DNA of 64,000 nucleotides from Apostichopus japonicus (Eukaryota; Echinodermata; Holothuroidea; Aspidochirotida; Stichopodidae), in the NCBI RefSeq assembly GCF_037975245.1, contig NC_092561.1, positions 18,532,508 to 18,596,507 of the forward strand, in the 5' to 3' direction. A model generated the notes under the pieces. It did not search any database, was not told the DNA's origin, and worked only from the letters and a program-made list of their open reading frames with translations. Made by a program: the position numbers and the translations under genes. Below are positions 39,885-58,092 of this stretch, one piece after another (position 1 is the stretch's first letter; the number at the start of each line of letters is the position of its first letter).

Positions 39885-40377
39885 TTTTCGTAGCGATTAG
39901 TGGAGATTATCTGAAAAAAATAATAGGAAATATAAAATCCTCTTCTCAAATTGTTGTTGGAGTGTTACATTAGTGATGTAACATTATCTTACATAAGATG
40001 ATGTAGATCGGATATTTTTAGTTGCTATCAAAAAAAAAAACTCGCTTTGTATATGGATTCAGTGAGTTAACGTCCACCAACGTTCCAACTACTACAATAG
40101 CATAGCTGTAATTAATTGGGCATTAAAAAATACGAGAGAAATTCTGCGTCAAGAGGTAAGGCCAGAAATGTATCAATAAAACACTGAAACCCCCGAGTAA
40201 TCCATACCCAGCACCTTTACCCGAACTCATCGCCGAATTCACTTAAGGGTTCTTTAGGAGTCCTTTGAACCCAAAGAGATGTCATCATTGATGTAACACC
40301 CCTGGACATTGATGTGACTCTATGTGCATAGGCGTAGGAGGCGGGGGGGCTGGGGGGGCTGCAGCCCCCCCAACCAA

Positions 40378-40671
40378 TTTTTTTGGGTGAAAATTCGGGC
40401 AATATGCTTAGAATTTTTCGGGCACCTACTGGAAGAATAATAATTTGCAATGTGTTTTTCATTTTTTGGGGTGAAAATTCGGCAATATGCTGAGAATTAT
40501 TCGGGCATCTACTGAAAGAATAATAATTTGCAATGTGTTTTTCAATATTTTGGTGAAAATTCGGGCAATATGCTGAGAATTTTTTCGGGCACCTACTGAA
40601 AGAATAATAATTTGCATTTTTTTCCTATTTTTTTTGGTGAAAATTTGGGCAATATGCTGAGAATTTTGCGT
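40378..40671 (+). repeat. ~82-bp tandem repeat inside the hAT element
   Basis: At least three full units share GGTGAAAATTCGGGCAATAT, AGAATTTTTCGGGCACCTAC and AATAATTTGCAATGTGTTTT. A fourth unit is split by the inner element and resumes at about 41079. Confidence 0.9.
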
Positions 40672-40679
40672 GCACCTAC

Positions 40680-41078
40680 CAGTGGCGGAGCGTCCATACA
40701 GTCAAAGGGGGCGGATGCCCCCCTGACGGACTCAAATGGACTGCTGGCGCCCTTTCAGCTTTTTACCACTTTTTACTTATTCGCGATTATTGACTTTTTT
40801 ATTGCGCTCTCAAATACCTATTGACATTTGTCACATTTTGTTGGTGCAATTTTCTGACAAATGGCGATGACACCTATTTATTCTTCGTTTATCTGCAAAT
40901 TAGCAAGGCCCGGCAAGGGTCATTTCCGGCGATCTAGGGAGTAACTTTACTCAAAAAATGTCTGTACGCTCCGCGCCAACCTGTGGTGGCGCTCCGCTTG
41001 GATAGTGTCAAAAGCGCCCCTACAGACCATTCTCTCCCCCCCCCCCTCCCTGACCAATACCCCCTAGCTCCGCCACTG
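40680..41078. mobile_element. MITE nested in the 40327-41372 element
   Basis: Ends CAGTGGCGGAGC and GCTCCGCCACTG are perfect inverted repeats. Flanking octamers GCACCTAC (40672-40679) and GAACCTAG (41079-41086) match at 6 of 8 positions. The target is a unit of the outer element's tandem repeat, so the inner insertion is younger. It has a close relative at 55732-56104. Confidence 0.88.
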
Positions 41079-41380
41079 GAACCTAGTGAAAGATGAAGAA
41101 TTTGCAATGTGTTTTTCAATGGTTAAACTTATATTATTATTATTATCATTATTGTTGTAACGACTTCCCCAATAATTCTAACCAATATGGAAGGGTAATA
41201 ACACGGAAAATGATTTTATGTTATTGGCAGGTGATGTAATAACTGATGGATGCCTATATGATATGCACCTTAACATGTGGAACGCGCGCGGAGCGCGCGA
41301 AAAAATTTTGGTTATATTTTTCGGGCAAGTCGTTACAGCCCCCCCAAATCAAATGAGGCTCCTACGCCTATGTCTATGTG

Positions 41381-42960
41381 CTATTATATAACGTTGTAAA
41401 ACTATGATTTCACTTCGCTTGCAAATTTAAAATCAAATTTGCATGATTGAAATGATATTTTTCCTCGGACAGGTGTTTTGTTTTCCCTATTATGACCCTA
41501 TTAGCAAAAATATTATTAACTTATGTTTCACATGGGTATAGTGTCCGCAAACTAAGCATTTCAGCGTTCTGTTCATCTTCAAAAAGGGAGAAAATTCCTT
41601 TCTTCATAATTGAAGGGCTCTGCTACAATACACGAAGACAAATTTAACTATTTCCTTATTACACGCGTAATAAGATAGTATTAGTAGGTGAATCATGCAA
41701 ATAACATTAACAAAACTTTTCATTCGACGAGTAAAATGTAGTGTTTCTTCTTTTCGTATCATACTTTTCAACATTTTCTTGAAAATGATATTGATATTTG
41801 AAATCTATTTTTACCAATGACATCATGAAGACTATGTACCCTTTGTAATATTTGCACTACAATTATTACCACATTTAGTACACGTGTACTTATGTAGTTC
41901 GACCAAATTTGCGTGACAGGTTTTGTGTGTTTCTCTGCTTATCAACGTTTAATCTTCATAAAATGTATACTGTGTGTTATATATTAAATTCGCAAAGGTT
42001 TGACCATCATGTAACCGAAGCATGCATGTTATGTCGTCCAAAGCAACTCCCCTTCAATTCAAACCTATAAACGTTCAATATCGTTCAATAATAAATCAAT
42101 AAGAATGTTCTGTTTATCACAACACATGTAATGAAAGCTAAAAGCGTGATCGGTATTGGTTATAAGTATATGCTAGAAAGTTCAATAATTGGTCACACAT
42201 TCTTCAACTTTATCTAGCAGTTTACTACCACACCCACAGAATTTTGTTTTCACTGAAACATTGAATTGACTAATTTTTAAAACTCTCTATATAGCCTATG
42301 CCTGGAAGTTATTTTAAGATGTGGAACCACCATGAGAGTGCATTTGGAAACCTTATAGCATGTTTCTAGTATGGTACCATTTGGGACTAATAGCCTAACG
42401 ATGGCTGTTAAATTAGACAACTATTACCTGACGAATGTGTGTTATTAGAACGTGGCATAGATCTAGGACTAACACTATTAGTTTGTTTACTTTCGTACTC
42501 TATAGGTAGCCAGACCTAAGCTATTTGTCATTGTACAATGACCCCATCACTTTGAATCTGTGCACATACAGTAGCCTATACTCGTGTATGTTGCATAATA
42601 GCAGAAAGTCCAACACAGACAAATGATCTGGTTTTGATTGAAAACAATGCACGTCCTCACTGACAATAACCTGTAGCCTTCATAGATAACGGCACAAAGC
42701 TCAAATCACTCCTCGCGGTGTGGTATCACGATGTACGATGACCCTTTAATCTAACTATGCTTATGCAACTGATCGAACAAGGTGATTTTCTCAATAAAGA
42801 CATGCTTACGTTATTCACAAACAATTGTTAAGTGCAATTTACATTTCTCGTGCTGAAAAGAGCCCGCTTGAATAACCCCATTGTTTGTAGAATAGCCTGC
42901 GTGTACATCAAAATCCAGATAGGAAAAAAATCCCTCTTAAATGTAACCAACCACAATTAA
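41381..42960. other. Rest of the AKR-A leader intron
   Basis: No exon or element end recognised. Confidence 0.4.
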
Positions 42961-43203
42961 AATAGAAGGTATGGTAATTTTGAAGAGTCTTAAACTTACC
43001 TTCGTTGATGTTCCTCGTTCCCGCGAGATATTGTTTAAAAACAGCAGATCAAGATATTGAAGTAAAACACACACTCAAGTGCTCTCAACTCCAAACAGCA
43101 TGTGTCCTAGAAGCGTCTCTGTGAATGGTAAGGTTAACCCTCGAAAAGGTTGTTCTCGATCATGCAAGGCGATAACTTGATCTCCCTCGGGTGATCTCTT
43201 GCG

Positions 43204-43455
43204 GTGGCCTTGACCATGTTTGTTGCCGGTTCTCTCAACTATCGTTCATTTTATGTATGCCCGTACGTTATTGAAGGTAATCACTGTGACTGGTTGAAGA
43301 CTTTACGGTCTGTTTGTGAGGAAGGAAGTGACGGAAAAACAGTGAACCACTTGCTGGTAGAGAGAGAGAACCAAAGGAGGAATAATGCTAGCCATGCAAA
43401 ACGGCGAAACGCTGTTAAATCATTGAAGCTATTAGGGAAGAAGCTCTATGGTTAA
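43204..43455 (+). CDS. Small open frame opposite the AKR-A leader exon, unassigned
   Basis: A plus-strand frame of 83 codons starts just upstream of the AKR-A leader, in divergent orientation. Its composition is less AT-biased than its surroundings. The C-terminal part is very basic (RRNNASHAKRRNAVKSLKLL). No family is recognised and no splice sites support it. Confidence 0.2.
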   Translation: MALTMFVAGSLNYRSFYVCPYVIEGNHCDWLKTLRSVCEEGSDGKTVNHLLVERENQRRNNASHAKRRNAVKSLKLLGKKLYG

Positions 43456-43786
43456 ATTACCGGAGGGAAAGTCCATAATGCACGCTGTAACATTCTTGGG
43501 GCTAGTATAACGTAGACTAAAGGCTTAAAGGGGTGGCAATCCGTGCATACGGTTGTACGTGGCTGCAAAAAGTATGATAATTAAGTACGATAATTACAGG
43601 GGAACAAATTGCTGAATTTTAATGAACAATATGTCTTCATACCAAGAAAAAAAGTAGAAAATGAAATTTCATGATTTGTGATTTAATTCTATTATATTTA
43701 TAGGAATGAAAAGCTGTTGATGTTACTTTAAATAACTGTTTTATTGGCTCCAATATTATAGTACGCTATAGCTAGGAAAGTTTGGT

Positions 43787-44035
43787 GATTACGTAATCGA
43801 CCTGCCACGGTCGTAAATCGACCTCAGACCTCTACAATTAGCCTGCATAGCTTCTTAACACCATTGGGCTCTTTATGTAAAAAACTGAGTGGAAATATGT
43901 TCTTGTCTACAGTGTAGTATAACATACAACGTTCATACAAAGACCCTCATATAAGCAAACAATATGTGGCAGGCGATGCAGACTAATTGGTAAAAAGAGG
44001 TCATTTTACGACCAATGCATGTCGATTACGTAATC
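43787..44035. mobile_element. MITE-like element with palindromic termini
   Basis: GATTACGTAATCGAC at the left and GTCGATTACGTAATC at the right are inverted repeats. The match extends inward through GGTCGTAAA and GACCTC for about 38 bp. Each terminus is itself a palindrome; the right one is an 18-bp perfect palindrome, GTCGATTACGTAATCGAC (44021-44038). No target duplication is clear. Confidence 0.7.
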
Positions 44036-45204
44036 GACAGAAACGTTTCAATGATAGCGTGCTATAGTCGGGGTCTATACAGCAGACCTTTACTTGACTC
44101 AAGCTAGCTGGGTCTATGGGTTAAGAGGGATTATAATGACATTGAAGTAAGTTTATGAGCCTATGGTATATACATCATCATACAATTATGCGAGACAAAT
44201 CTGCTACATTTCGTTTATTAATTTCTTCATCTTTTTTAATTTATAACTGAGTTTACTTGCCCCCCCCCCCCCTCTATCTTAAACAGACATATTCCTCACA
44301 TATCTATCCCACGGTAATAACTTTTGGTGGATGCTTGTATTTTAATCGGAGTGATACTATAGTGCATTGTAAATAACATAGAGTACTTAATACTATTCAA
44401 TTGAGAAGATAAAAAAGACAATTCAGTGATACTATTCTTGGGCAAGATTTACCAGTTCATTACTTGATTGTCCTTGTATGCTGACATAAACATTTCATTT
44501 TATTTCAAATATTCTTTCTCCATATTGCCTTATGACTGTACGGTACAGTTACTAACAGTAAAGTTGTAACTAAGAGAACATGTGGTTACAAGATAATATG
44601 GGTTATGTATAACTGAGCAAGGGAGAACTTTAAAACCCCTAAATTGGGTTCATCAAGGGGAGTGCTTTCAGAGGTTGAGATCTATGGAAATGTATGTAAT
44701 AGATGGGTAGCTTGCTTAATCTGGAGACAAACTTGGAGAAGGAAGTCTAGAAGATAGATAAACTCTGTGTAGATGTATTTGTTTTAACGAACAGCAGGTA
44801 CTGTATTTTACGTTATAGGTCCAAATACAAGCGAACTCAGTCTGAATTGAAGGGCACTGAAGTTTTCTTGACTCAATCGCACGAGTTTGTGCTAGGTTGT
44901 GTTGGGGTGGGTTGGATGTGGAGGTAGGGACAGATGAGTGGAGCTGGTGTGGTGCAACCTCAGTGGCGAGTTTCTACCATTGGTATCTCCGTAACATGCT
45001 GCATGTGTTACAATTCTCAGCTGGGTTTCCATGCACACTATATTAACACTGAAAGTAAGTCACGGGAAGCCGGTCATATGTATTAACTGTATGCAGTTAC
45101 GAATTTAAGCAATAGAACTATATTGATGAAATGAGTTCAAATCGATATTAACCAATGTGGATGCTTGGCATAGTTATTGTTTTAGTCCGTTGGGTGTAAT
45201 TGTT

Positions 45205-45680
45205 GGTCATTAACGGCACTTGACCTTCCTGTAGTTATCGATTAGGCTGCACATAGCCTATATACGATAGCCTATAGAACCAACAATACACGTGGCCTTC
45301 CTGTATGTATCGATTAGGCTTCAAATATATGTGATAGCCTATATACAAATATATACGATATGCTATAAGCAAAGTATATATGATGGGATAAAGGCTACAT
45401 ATATACGATAGCCTATAGAACCAACAATACACGTGGCCTTCCTGTAGGTATCGATTAGGCTACAAATATATGTGATAGCCTATATACAAATATATACGAT
45501 ATGCTATAGGCTAAGTTTATGCGATGGGCTATAGGCTACATATATACGATAGCCTATATAGAACCATCAATACATGTAGCCTTTTTGTAGATACCGATTA
45601 AGATACAAATATATATGATAGCCTATATGCAAAATATACGATAGGCTGTAGACTTAGTAAATACAATGGCCTACGATGGT
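45205..45680 (+). repeat. ~141-bp tandem repeat, about 3.3 units
   Basis: Units start at about 45265, 45406 and 45546, with a partial unit before. Each contains ACGATAGCCTATAGAACCA, GTGGCCTTCCTGTAGGTATC, ATTAGGCT and several GATAGCCTATA motifs. The last unit is the most diverged. Confidence 0.9.
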
Positions 45681-45950
45681 TGGTATATGACCAACAGCAG
45701 TACTTGAGTAGTACAAAAGCAAAATTGTATTACAGCGTTTAGAGGATGAAAGACCAACTGACGTTTACGAAAGAAAACCAAAACTATACGCAAATATCGA
45801 CTTATTACAATTCGCTTTCGTAAACTCAGTAGTAGACTTGCTATAGTGAAGCATTGTACATTTGAGATGTTCTCCGTTGATCAAAAACTTGACTTGCGCC
45901 CTCCATTATGAAAAAAAGACAGCCGAAACTATCTATCTAATCAGTATTGG

Positions 45951-46530
45951 TTTACTACTTCTCAGGCTGGTTTACTACTTCTCAGGCTGGCTCACTACTT
46001 CTCAGGCTGGTTTACTACTTCTTAGGCTGGTTTACTACTTCTCAGGCTGGCTTCCTACTTCTTAGGCTGGTTTACTACTTCTCAGGCTGGTTTACTACTT
46101 CTCAGGCTGGTTTACTACTTCTCAGGCTGGTTTACTACTTCTCAGGCTGGATTACTACTTCTCAGGCTTGCTTACTACTTCTCAGGCTGGTTTATTACTT
46201 CTCAGGCTGGTTAACTACTTCTCAGGCTGGTTTACTACTTCTCAGGCTGGTTTACTACTTCTCAGGCTGGTTTACTACTTCTCAGGCTGGATTACTACTT
46301 CTCAGGCTTGCTTACTACTTCTCAGGCTGGTTTATTACTTCTCAGGCTGGTTAACTACTTCTCAGACTGGCTTACTTCTTCTTAGGCTGGTTTACTACTT
46401 CCCAGGCTGGTTTACTACTTCTAAGGCTAGCTTACTACTTATCAGGCTGGTTTACTACTTATCAGGCTGGTTTACTACTTCTCAGACTGGCTTACTACTT
46501 CTCAGGCTGGTTTACTACTTCTCAGGCTGG
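45951..46530 (+). repeat. 20-bp minisatellite, 29 copies
   Basis: The monomer is TTTACTACTTCTCAGGCTGG. Twenty is not a multiple of three and the monomer lacks stops in any plus-strand frame, so all three frames stay open as LLLLRLVYYFSGW-like repeats. These are not genes. Confidence 0.97.
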
Positions 46531-46837
46531 TCTAAAACGGATAAAATCTATGTTGTTCACAGCTGTTGAGAAACAAAGAGAGAGTAAAACAAAATGAAAT
46601 GGATATTAATGCATAAAACATTAAATGAGGCGTTGAGTGATTGATATATTTTAAGTGTTGGTAGTGCTATTAAGAAATCTACTAAACTACACCGTATTCA
46701 ATAGTATGCTCTGTATGCGCGTGTGTAAGCAAGTGTCTGTGTGTGTTTAAATTACAACACAACAATTCAAGCTATTTTCTCTAAATTCAAGGTTCTTTTT
46801 TAATCGTTTTGCTTTCATTGTAGCTTGTTCGTTTGGC

Positions 46838-46848
46838 TTTATTTTATT
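46838..46848 (-). terminator. Candidate poly(A) signal of AKR-B
   Basis: Two adjacent AATAAA hexamers on the minus strand, about 190 bp past the proposed stop at 47030, the same spacing as in AKR-C. Confidence 0.5.
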
Positions 46849-47029
46849 TCCTTCAGGATACACATGTATATACACATTAATTATTGCATTGCCAAATTGG
46901 GGAATTTGTTACGCGTTTTAAGTTTAGCAATATTAGCACTTACTCGAACCCGTAACACTTACAGTTAACCCATGTACAAGGGCATTACATTAATTGAACT
47001 CTACTGGAAAGGGGGATTGAAGCTCTCAG

Positions 47030-53450
<6,421 letters not shown>

Positions 53451-54450
53451 TTTAAACTAGAACACGACAAATCAATAAATGTATTAATCAAACAACCAAG
53501 ATGAAACGAAACGCCGTCAATGAAATTAATTCGACGCTAAGTTTCACTGACACACACTAAATCAAACGTGCTATTTGCTTTGCATATGTTTATCTCAGGC
53601 TATACGTAGGACCAGTTAACAATGACGTGCCAGTAACAATGAAGTGCCAATAACAATGAAGGGCTAATTGCTGCTAACGGGTATACTATTTTTTATCTTG
53701 CATAGAAAGAGGTCAAACCATCCAAGCGTGCTTTGTGAGCAAAAGTAAAATTAACCACACAAAATCAATAGTACTGTATCAATATACAAGATTATATTAC
53801 TTTTATCAATACGCAAATGAAATGCAATTAAGGTGTTCAGTTGCATGCGTAACTAGTTATTATGGTTAAGCAATCACGTATTTCTTGGTTATGCAAGACC
53901 TTCCGTTTTGATCTTATAAAAACATAGAGTCATTTCGTTCATAGAGCTCTTTTTACTGTATAGGTCTTCAGTTTTGTACACCTCTGTTTCCTTCAATGGC
54001 CCGGACCACGCTTGCCTCTTACGCTATACTCCACATCAGTTCGAAAATAAAGCAGTCCATATAAGTATTTGAAAGATTTATGTTGAGAGGGGAGGAGTTT
54101 AAACCGTATACGGAGGTTGCTGCAACGTAAAATAACGTTGCTTTTAGCATCAATATAAGCTTAACGTGTATGTAGTTACCTAGTGTTAACATAGAGCTGA
54201 TATTGTGTGCATAGGGTTACCTGCTGCACAGTCCTACTGGTATAACTAAAACATCTAGCTCAAGTAGGTTGTATTAGGTTGAAGATCGTACTATAAATAA
54301 CAACTCTGAATTGCTTCGTCAGAATGTTTGCAAAATATATTCAAAGTCGTCGGGAAAATTTAACTCAACTCACCTGCGTTGTGATTTAGTTGAACGTATC
54401 CGTTACGATCAAGGCACTCAATAAGTCGAACCAGAGCTATATGGCGCTAA
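53451..54450 (-). promoter_or_regulatory. AKR-B 5' UTR and untranslated first exon
   Basis: The exon 1 leader is only 6 nt (TTTAAA) after acceptor GTGTTCTAG. An untranslated exon ends at 54374 with donor AACGCAG|GTGAGT; its upstream limit is a guess. Confidence 0.5.
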
Positions 54451-55042
54451 CATACGTTATAAGCCTACTACGTTTAACTATAATTTGGACTGTGTCCTTA
54501 CTGTAAATATTTACTCAAGCTTGACCTCATTTGTGGACTACTCAAGCTACATATCATTAAACTAAAGGAAACCGTCTGCGTGCTTAGGAAGTTGTTATTG
54601 TCAATCTGGTGGTTGAATCTGGTCGAAGTATTGAGCAGAGAGTATAGTAATTGGTATAATCTCTCAATTGATATTTGCAATCAGATTGACAGATTGACAA
54701 TTGTATAAATTGATAAATGAACTAATATAAATGTAGCATTACCGTGAGCTATTTATGTTGATGTATAACACCAAATCTGCGATCGAGAATGTTAATTTAC
54801 CAAGTATATTTACAGTCTTCACCGTTATCAATTTTTCTTTCTAAATTTGTGTCAATGTATCAGGAAAAGCTATACCTCATGTGTACGACTCATACTAAAA
54901 ACCAAAATTTTGATCCACATGAAATAAATAATTCAGGAAATATTCGATTTTAAAAATCAACTATTTTAAAATTTTACGACACGATCTTAATTTTTGCAAC
55001 ACAGGTGTTCTTTAAAAATAAAACAGGGCACATTTGAATTTC
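54451..55042. other. B-C spacer, no feature seen
   Basis: No gene, repeat or element end recognised. Confidence 0.4.
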
Positions 55043-55166
55043 AGGGGGAGGGGAAGGGGAGGGCAGGGGAGGGAGAGGGGAGGGAGAGGAAGGGAGGGGA
55101 GGGAGAGGAAGGGAGGGGAGGGGAAGGGAGGGGAGGGAGAGGGGAGGGGGAGGTGGAGGGGGAAGG
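55043..55166 (+). repeat. Polypurine (GGGGA/GGGAGA)n tract
   Basis: About 120 nt of almost pure purine with many runs of three to five G. Only a C near 55064 and a T near 55153 break it. Such tracts can form G-quadruplexes or triplex (H) DNA. The proline-rich and glycine-rich frames across it are artefacts. Confidence 0.9.
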
Positions 55167-55731
55167 TTTGGGATGAAGAAAGCAAAGTTGACCATTGAGA
55201 CAGCATTTTGCGTTGGGATGTATCTTTGTATTACTCTGTCTGAGCCAGCTAAGTACTCACAAAATACTTTCACATATTAAGTAACAATCATTCATATTTA
55301 TAGATATAAACGACTAGTTTTTAAAACCATATTAATACGATATAACGACTTGTTCACTGCTTTATTACTTTGATTAAAGAATACTGACGTGATTTATTAC
55401 TTTGCCACGTACTCTGTTAAACCTTCAACTTCTCTGCATGGTAAAGGTTGGCAAAGTCCATGGCAAGTTAATTCCAGCTTTCACACAATCATATTGATAC
55501 CGAAAAGATCTTATACAGTTCAGTAAACAATTATTTAATCTTAATTCTTGTGGTATATCTAACACCACCCTCATTAAATCAACAAACTGAACTTTAGTCT
55601 TTACCTCAAGGGTAATAAAAATAAGCTGTGTCACTGAACTGAAGCGGCGATTAAAAGTTGAACTTGCAATGAAAAGTATCGCATACTGCTGCAGATCATT
55701 ATAACAGACTCGGTAAGAAAGCTGTTAGTAC

Positions 55732-56104
55732 CAGTGTCGGAACGTCCATACAGTCAGGGGGTGGATGCCCCCCCCCCCCTAACGGACTCAAATTGACTGC
55801 GGGCGCCCTTTTCAGCTTTTTACTACTTTTACTTATTCGCGATTTTTGACTTTTTCATGACGCTCTCAAATACCTATTGACATTTGTCATATTCTGTTGG
55901 TGTAATTTTCTGACAAAATGGCGATGACACCTATTTATTCTTCGTTTATCTGCAAATTAGCAAGGCCCGGAAAGGGAGTATCTTTATCAACAATTGTCTA
56001 TACGCTCCGCGCTAACCTGTGGTGGCGCTCCGCTTAGATAGTGTCGAAAGCGCCCCTACAGACCATTCTTGCCCCCCTGACCAATACCCCTAGCTCCGCC
56101 ACTG
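55732..56104. mobile_element. hAT-type MITE, solo copy with perfect 8-bp TSD
   Basis: The left end CAGTGTCGGAACGTCC is a mutated form of the CAGTGGCGGAGCGTCC end seen at 40680. The right end GCTCCGCCACTG is intact. The target octamer GTTAGTAC flanks it exactly (55724-55731 and 56105-56112). The interior is strongly similar to the 40680 copy throughout, so both are the same family. Confidence 0.93.
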
Positions 56105-56754
56105 GTTAGTACATTGATTGATTGGTTACATCAGCAAATTTTAATAAGAGGAAAAGGAAAATAACCTGTTTGAAAATTACAGACTTGATGTAATTATATG
56201 TTATATTATCCCATATCAGGACGAAACATATCTTAGTAATAAATCGAAACCTTTTATTTGATAAAAACGTTAAGCGATGCTCCTAGTTTAAGCAATTAGT
56301 ATCATAGATAAGTGCGGTTACGTAATAAGTGTCATGGATAGCTTGGTAACATGCATGACCCCCTGAAAATGACCACCATCAGCTGAGCACAGAAATGAAA
56401 GTTGAAATGATAATAAAACGTCACTTCACAGAAACCGTTACACCAAACTGATGTGGTTAGTGCCTGAACTTAAATACAATATTTACAATATGAGCAGGTT
56501 GATGCCCTTCCTATAATTTAAAGAAAGATGGATCGACCAATAACCTGTACAACCATATTCGTGACTATAATTATCGTTATGTTCATTCTTCTTCTGATGA
56601 TAAATGTTGTAATGGTTACCGTTGTTTTAGGGCTCTGAAATGTGTTTACCTGTAAGTGTACCTGCAAACTGCAACCTACAAGTGTAACCTGCAATCAATC
56701 GAAGGAGGTTATAGTGGTTCGTTGTATGTGCCTATATAGCTTTATATTTATAGT

Positions 56755-58092
56755 CAGGGGCGTATCCAGGATTTTCCAATAGGGGGGCGCCAGGCATGAA
56801 TGATCGCCGTCCTGGTGATGGGTCTAAGGGGAGGGGTGTACAATTTTTGCTTTCGAAGAAGGGATGAAATGCAAAATGGTGTCATATGCATGGGCGGCGA
56901 TCCGTACTTCCGAGTGGGGGGGGGGGGATATGACCTTGTTGACTATCTAAGCGTAGCGCCACCATGAGTTGGCGCGAAGCGTACAAGAAAATTTTGGGAT
57001 TAACAAACCCTCTAGATGGCCGGAAACGGCACTTCCCGAGGTTTCCAAGCGGCATATACCCAACTTTTAAATAGGGATGTCATGTCCGAAATATCTCATA
57101 ATCAGGATCCAAAATACTTTTTTTTTTAATTTCGGGTGTTATTTTGGGAAAATTGCCCCTGTCAATCTTGTTTCAGGCGCAACGTTAGAATGTTCGAGAG
57201 CTCTTTTATATTATTCGATGAAGAAAATGGCCTCATGCAGGCTATTATAGGCCTATACACATGCAATACACAATTACACATAGTTACATTCCTAGGTACC
57301 GATTGCTAGGGCATCCAGGTGAAACGTGTATTAAGCATTACCCTGATGGTTACATGAGATTCTCAGATGTTCGAGGGAACATGTACGTGTGTAGGCCTAC
57401 TATAGGGCCTATATGAATACTATGAGGGTGCATATATGTACTATATCAATACCGTGGGCGCAATAATACATTTTGTTGTTATAGGGCCAATGAAGCCTAC
57501 AGTCAACTATTTTTGCTTTATAAAGACGCTTTATTTGAAAAGATCGCACTGCGTTTATGGTAGGCGAGAAATGAAGCTAAAAAAGAGCCGTACATTAACG
57601 AAGATGCATAAATGTAGGCATGAAAATATTCTTATCCCTGGCATTTGGTGGGGGGGGGGGGATATGGTGCATTACATCCCCTCCACCCATTTTCATGGGG
57701 GGATATATCCCCCCTCCACCCAGGATCGCCGCCCATGGCCATATGTGATCCATTTTTCGACCTTAATAATGAGCAACATTTCCAGTAAATATGGACACAA
57801 AATGCACAATTCAGTATGGCTTGCATGTCACTTAGTGTTTATAGTGATAATACAAACACAATTACCATCTATGTTTCTAAAACTATTAAGCCGCCGAACT
57901 TCGCCAGAACCTTTTTATGGCAAACAAAAAATAAAGCATACGGGAGGGGGGGGGGGGGGTTGAGCGATCACCGACATCTCACATAAAGGTCGTCATCAAT
58001 TTTTTTTTTCTTTTTGCTAAACTTTTTTTTTATTGGTGACGGCCAATAGGGGGGCGCGCGCCTGTTGCGCCCCCCCCCTGGATACGCCCCTG
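56755..58092. mobile_element. TIR element with a second TIR element inside
   Basis: Left end CAGGGGCGTATCCAGG and right end TGGATACGCCCCTG are inverted repeats, each flanked inward by GGGGGGCGC or GCGCCCCCC. The pentamer ATAGT repeats on both sides (56750-56754, 58093-58097), as expected of a 5-bp target duplication; some hAT groups make 5 or 6 bp instead of 8. Without the inner insertion the element is only about 490 bp, so it is non-autonomous. Confidence 0.82.
56889..57737. mobile_element. hAT-type element nested in 56755-58092
   Basis: Perfect inverted ends CATGGGCGGCGATCC and GGATCGCCGCCCATG. Flanking octamers GTCATATG (56881-56888) and GCCATATG (57738-57745) match 7 of 8. An open frame crossing the right end (57436-57963) leaves the element and has no transposase motif. 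Confidence 0.88.

Larger units (their letters stand above)
40327..41372. mobile_element. hAT-type non-autonomous element with perfect 8-bp TSD
   Basis: Terminal inverted repeats CATAGGCGTAGGAG (40327-40340) and CTCCTACGCCTATG (41359-41372) are perfect. The flanking octamer TCTATGTG is repeated exactly at 40319-40326 and 41373-41380. An 8-bp target duplication is the hallmark of hAT transposases. The interior holds three to four copies of an ~82-bp tandem unit (GTGAAAATTCGGGCAATATG core) and a second transposon. No transposase remains. It sits in the 5' UTR intron of AKR-A. Confidence 0.92.
39885..43100 (-). promoter_or_regulatory. AKR-A 5' UTR: short leader, intron and untranslated first exon
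   Basis: Exon 1 begins at 39910 after a strong acceptor (TATTTTTTTCAG). An untranslated exon ends at 43000 with donor AACGAAG|GTAAGT; its upstream limit near 43100 is approximate. The layout matches gene B, which also has a leader exon with a GTGAGT donor. The intron carries the nested transposons at 40327-41372. Confidence 0.55.

Noticed and set aside
40217-40462. 81-codon minus-strand open frame
   Set aside because: It spans the left end of the hAT element, and its glycine/proline run comes from the terminal G/C tracts.
45862-46569. Overlapping open frames of 67-135 codons with YYFSGWFTTSQAG repeats
   Set aside because: They are the three reading frames of a 20-bp minisatellite without stops.
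54974-55273. Proline/leucine-rich and glycine/glutamate-rich frames on opposite strands
   Set aside because: Both are readings of the polypurine tract.
57436-57963. 175-codon open frame
   Set aside because: It crosses the right border of the nested hAT element and ends in a poly-G run. No transposase motif.
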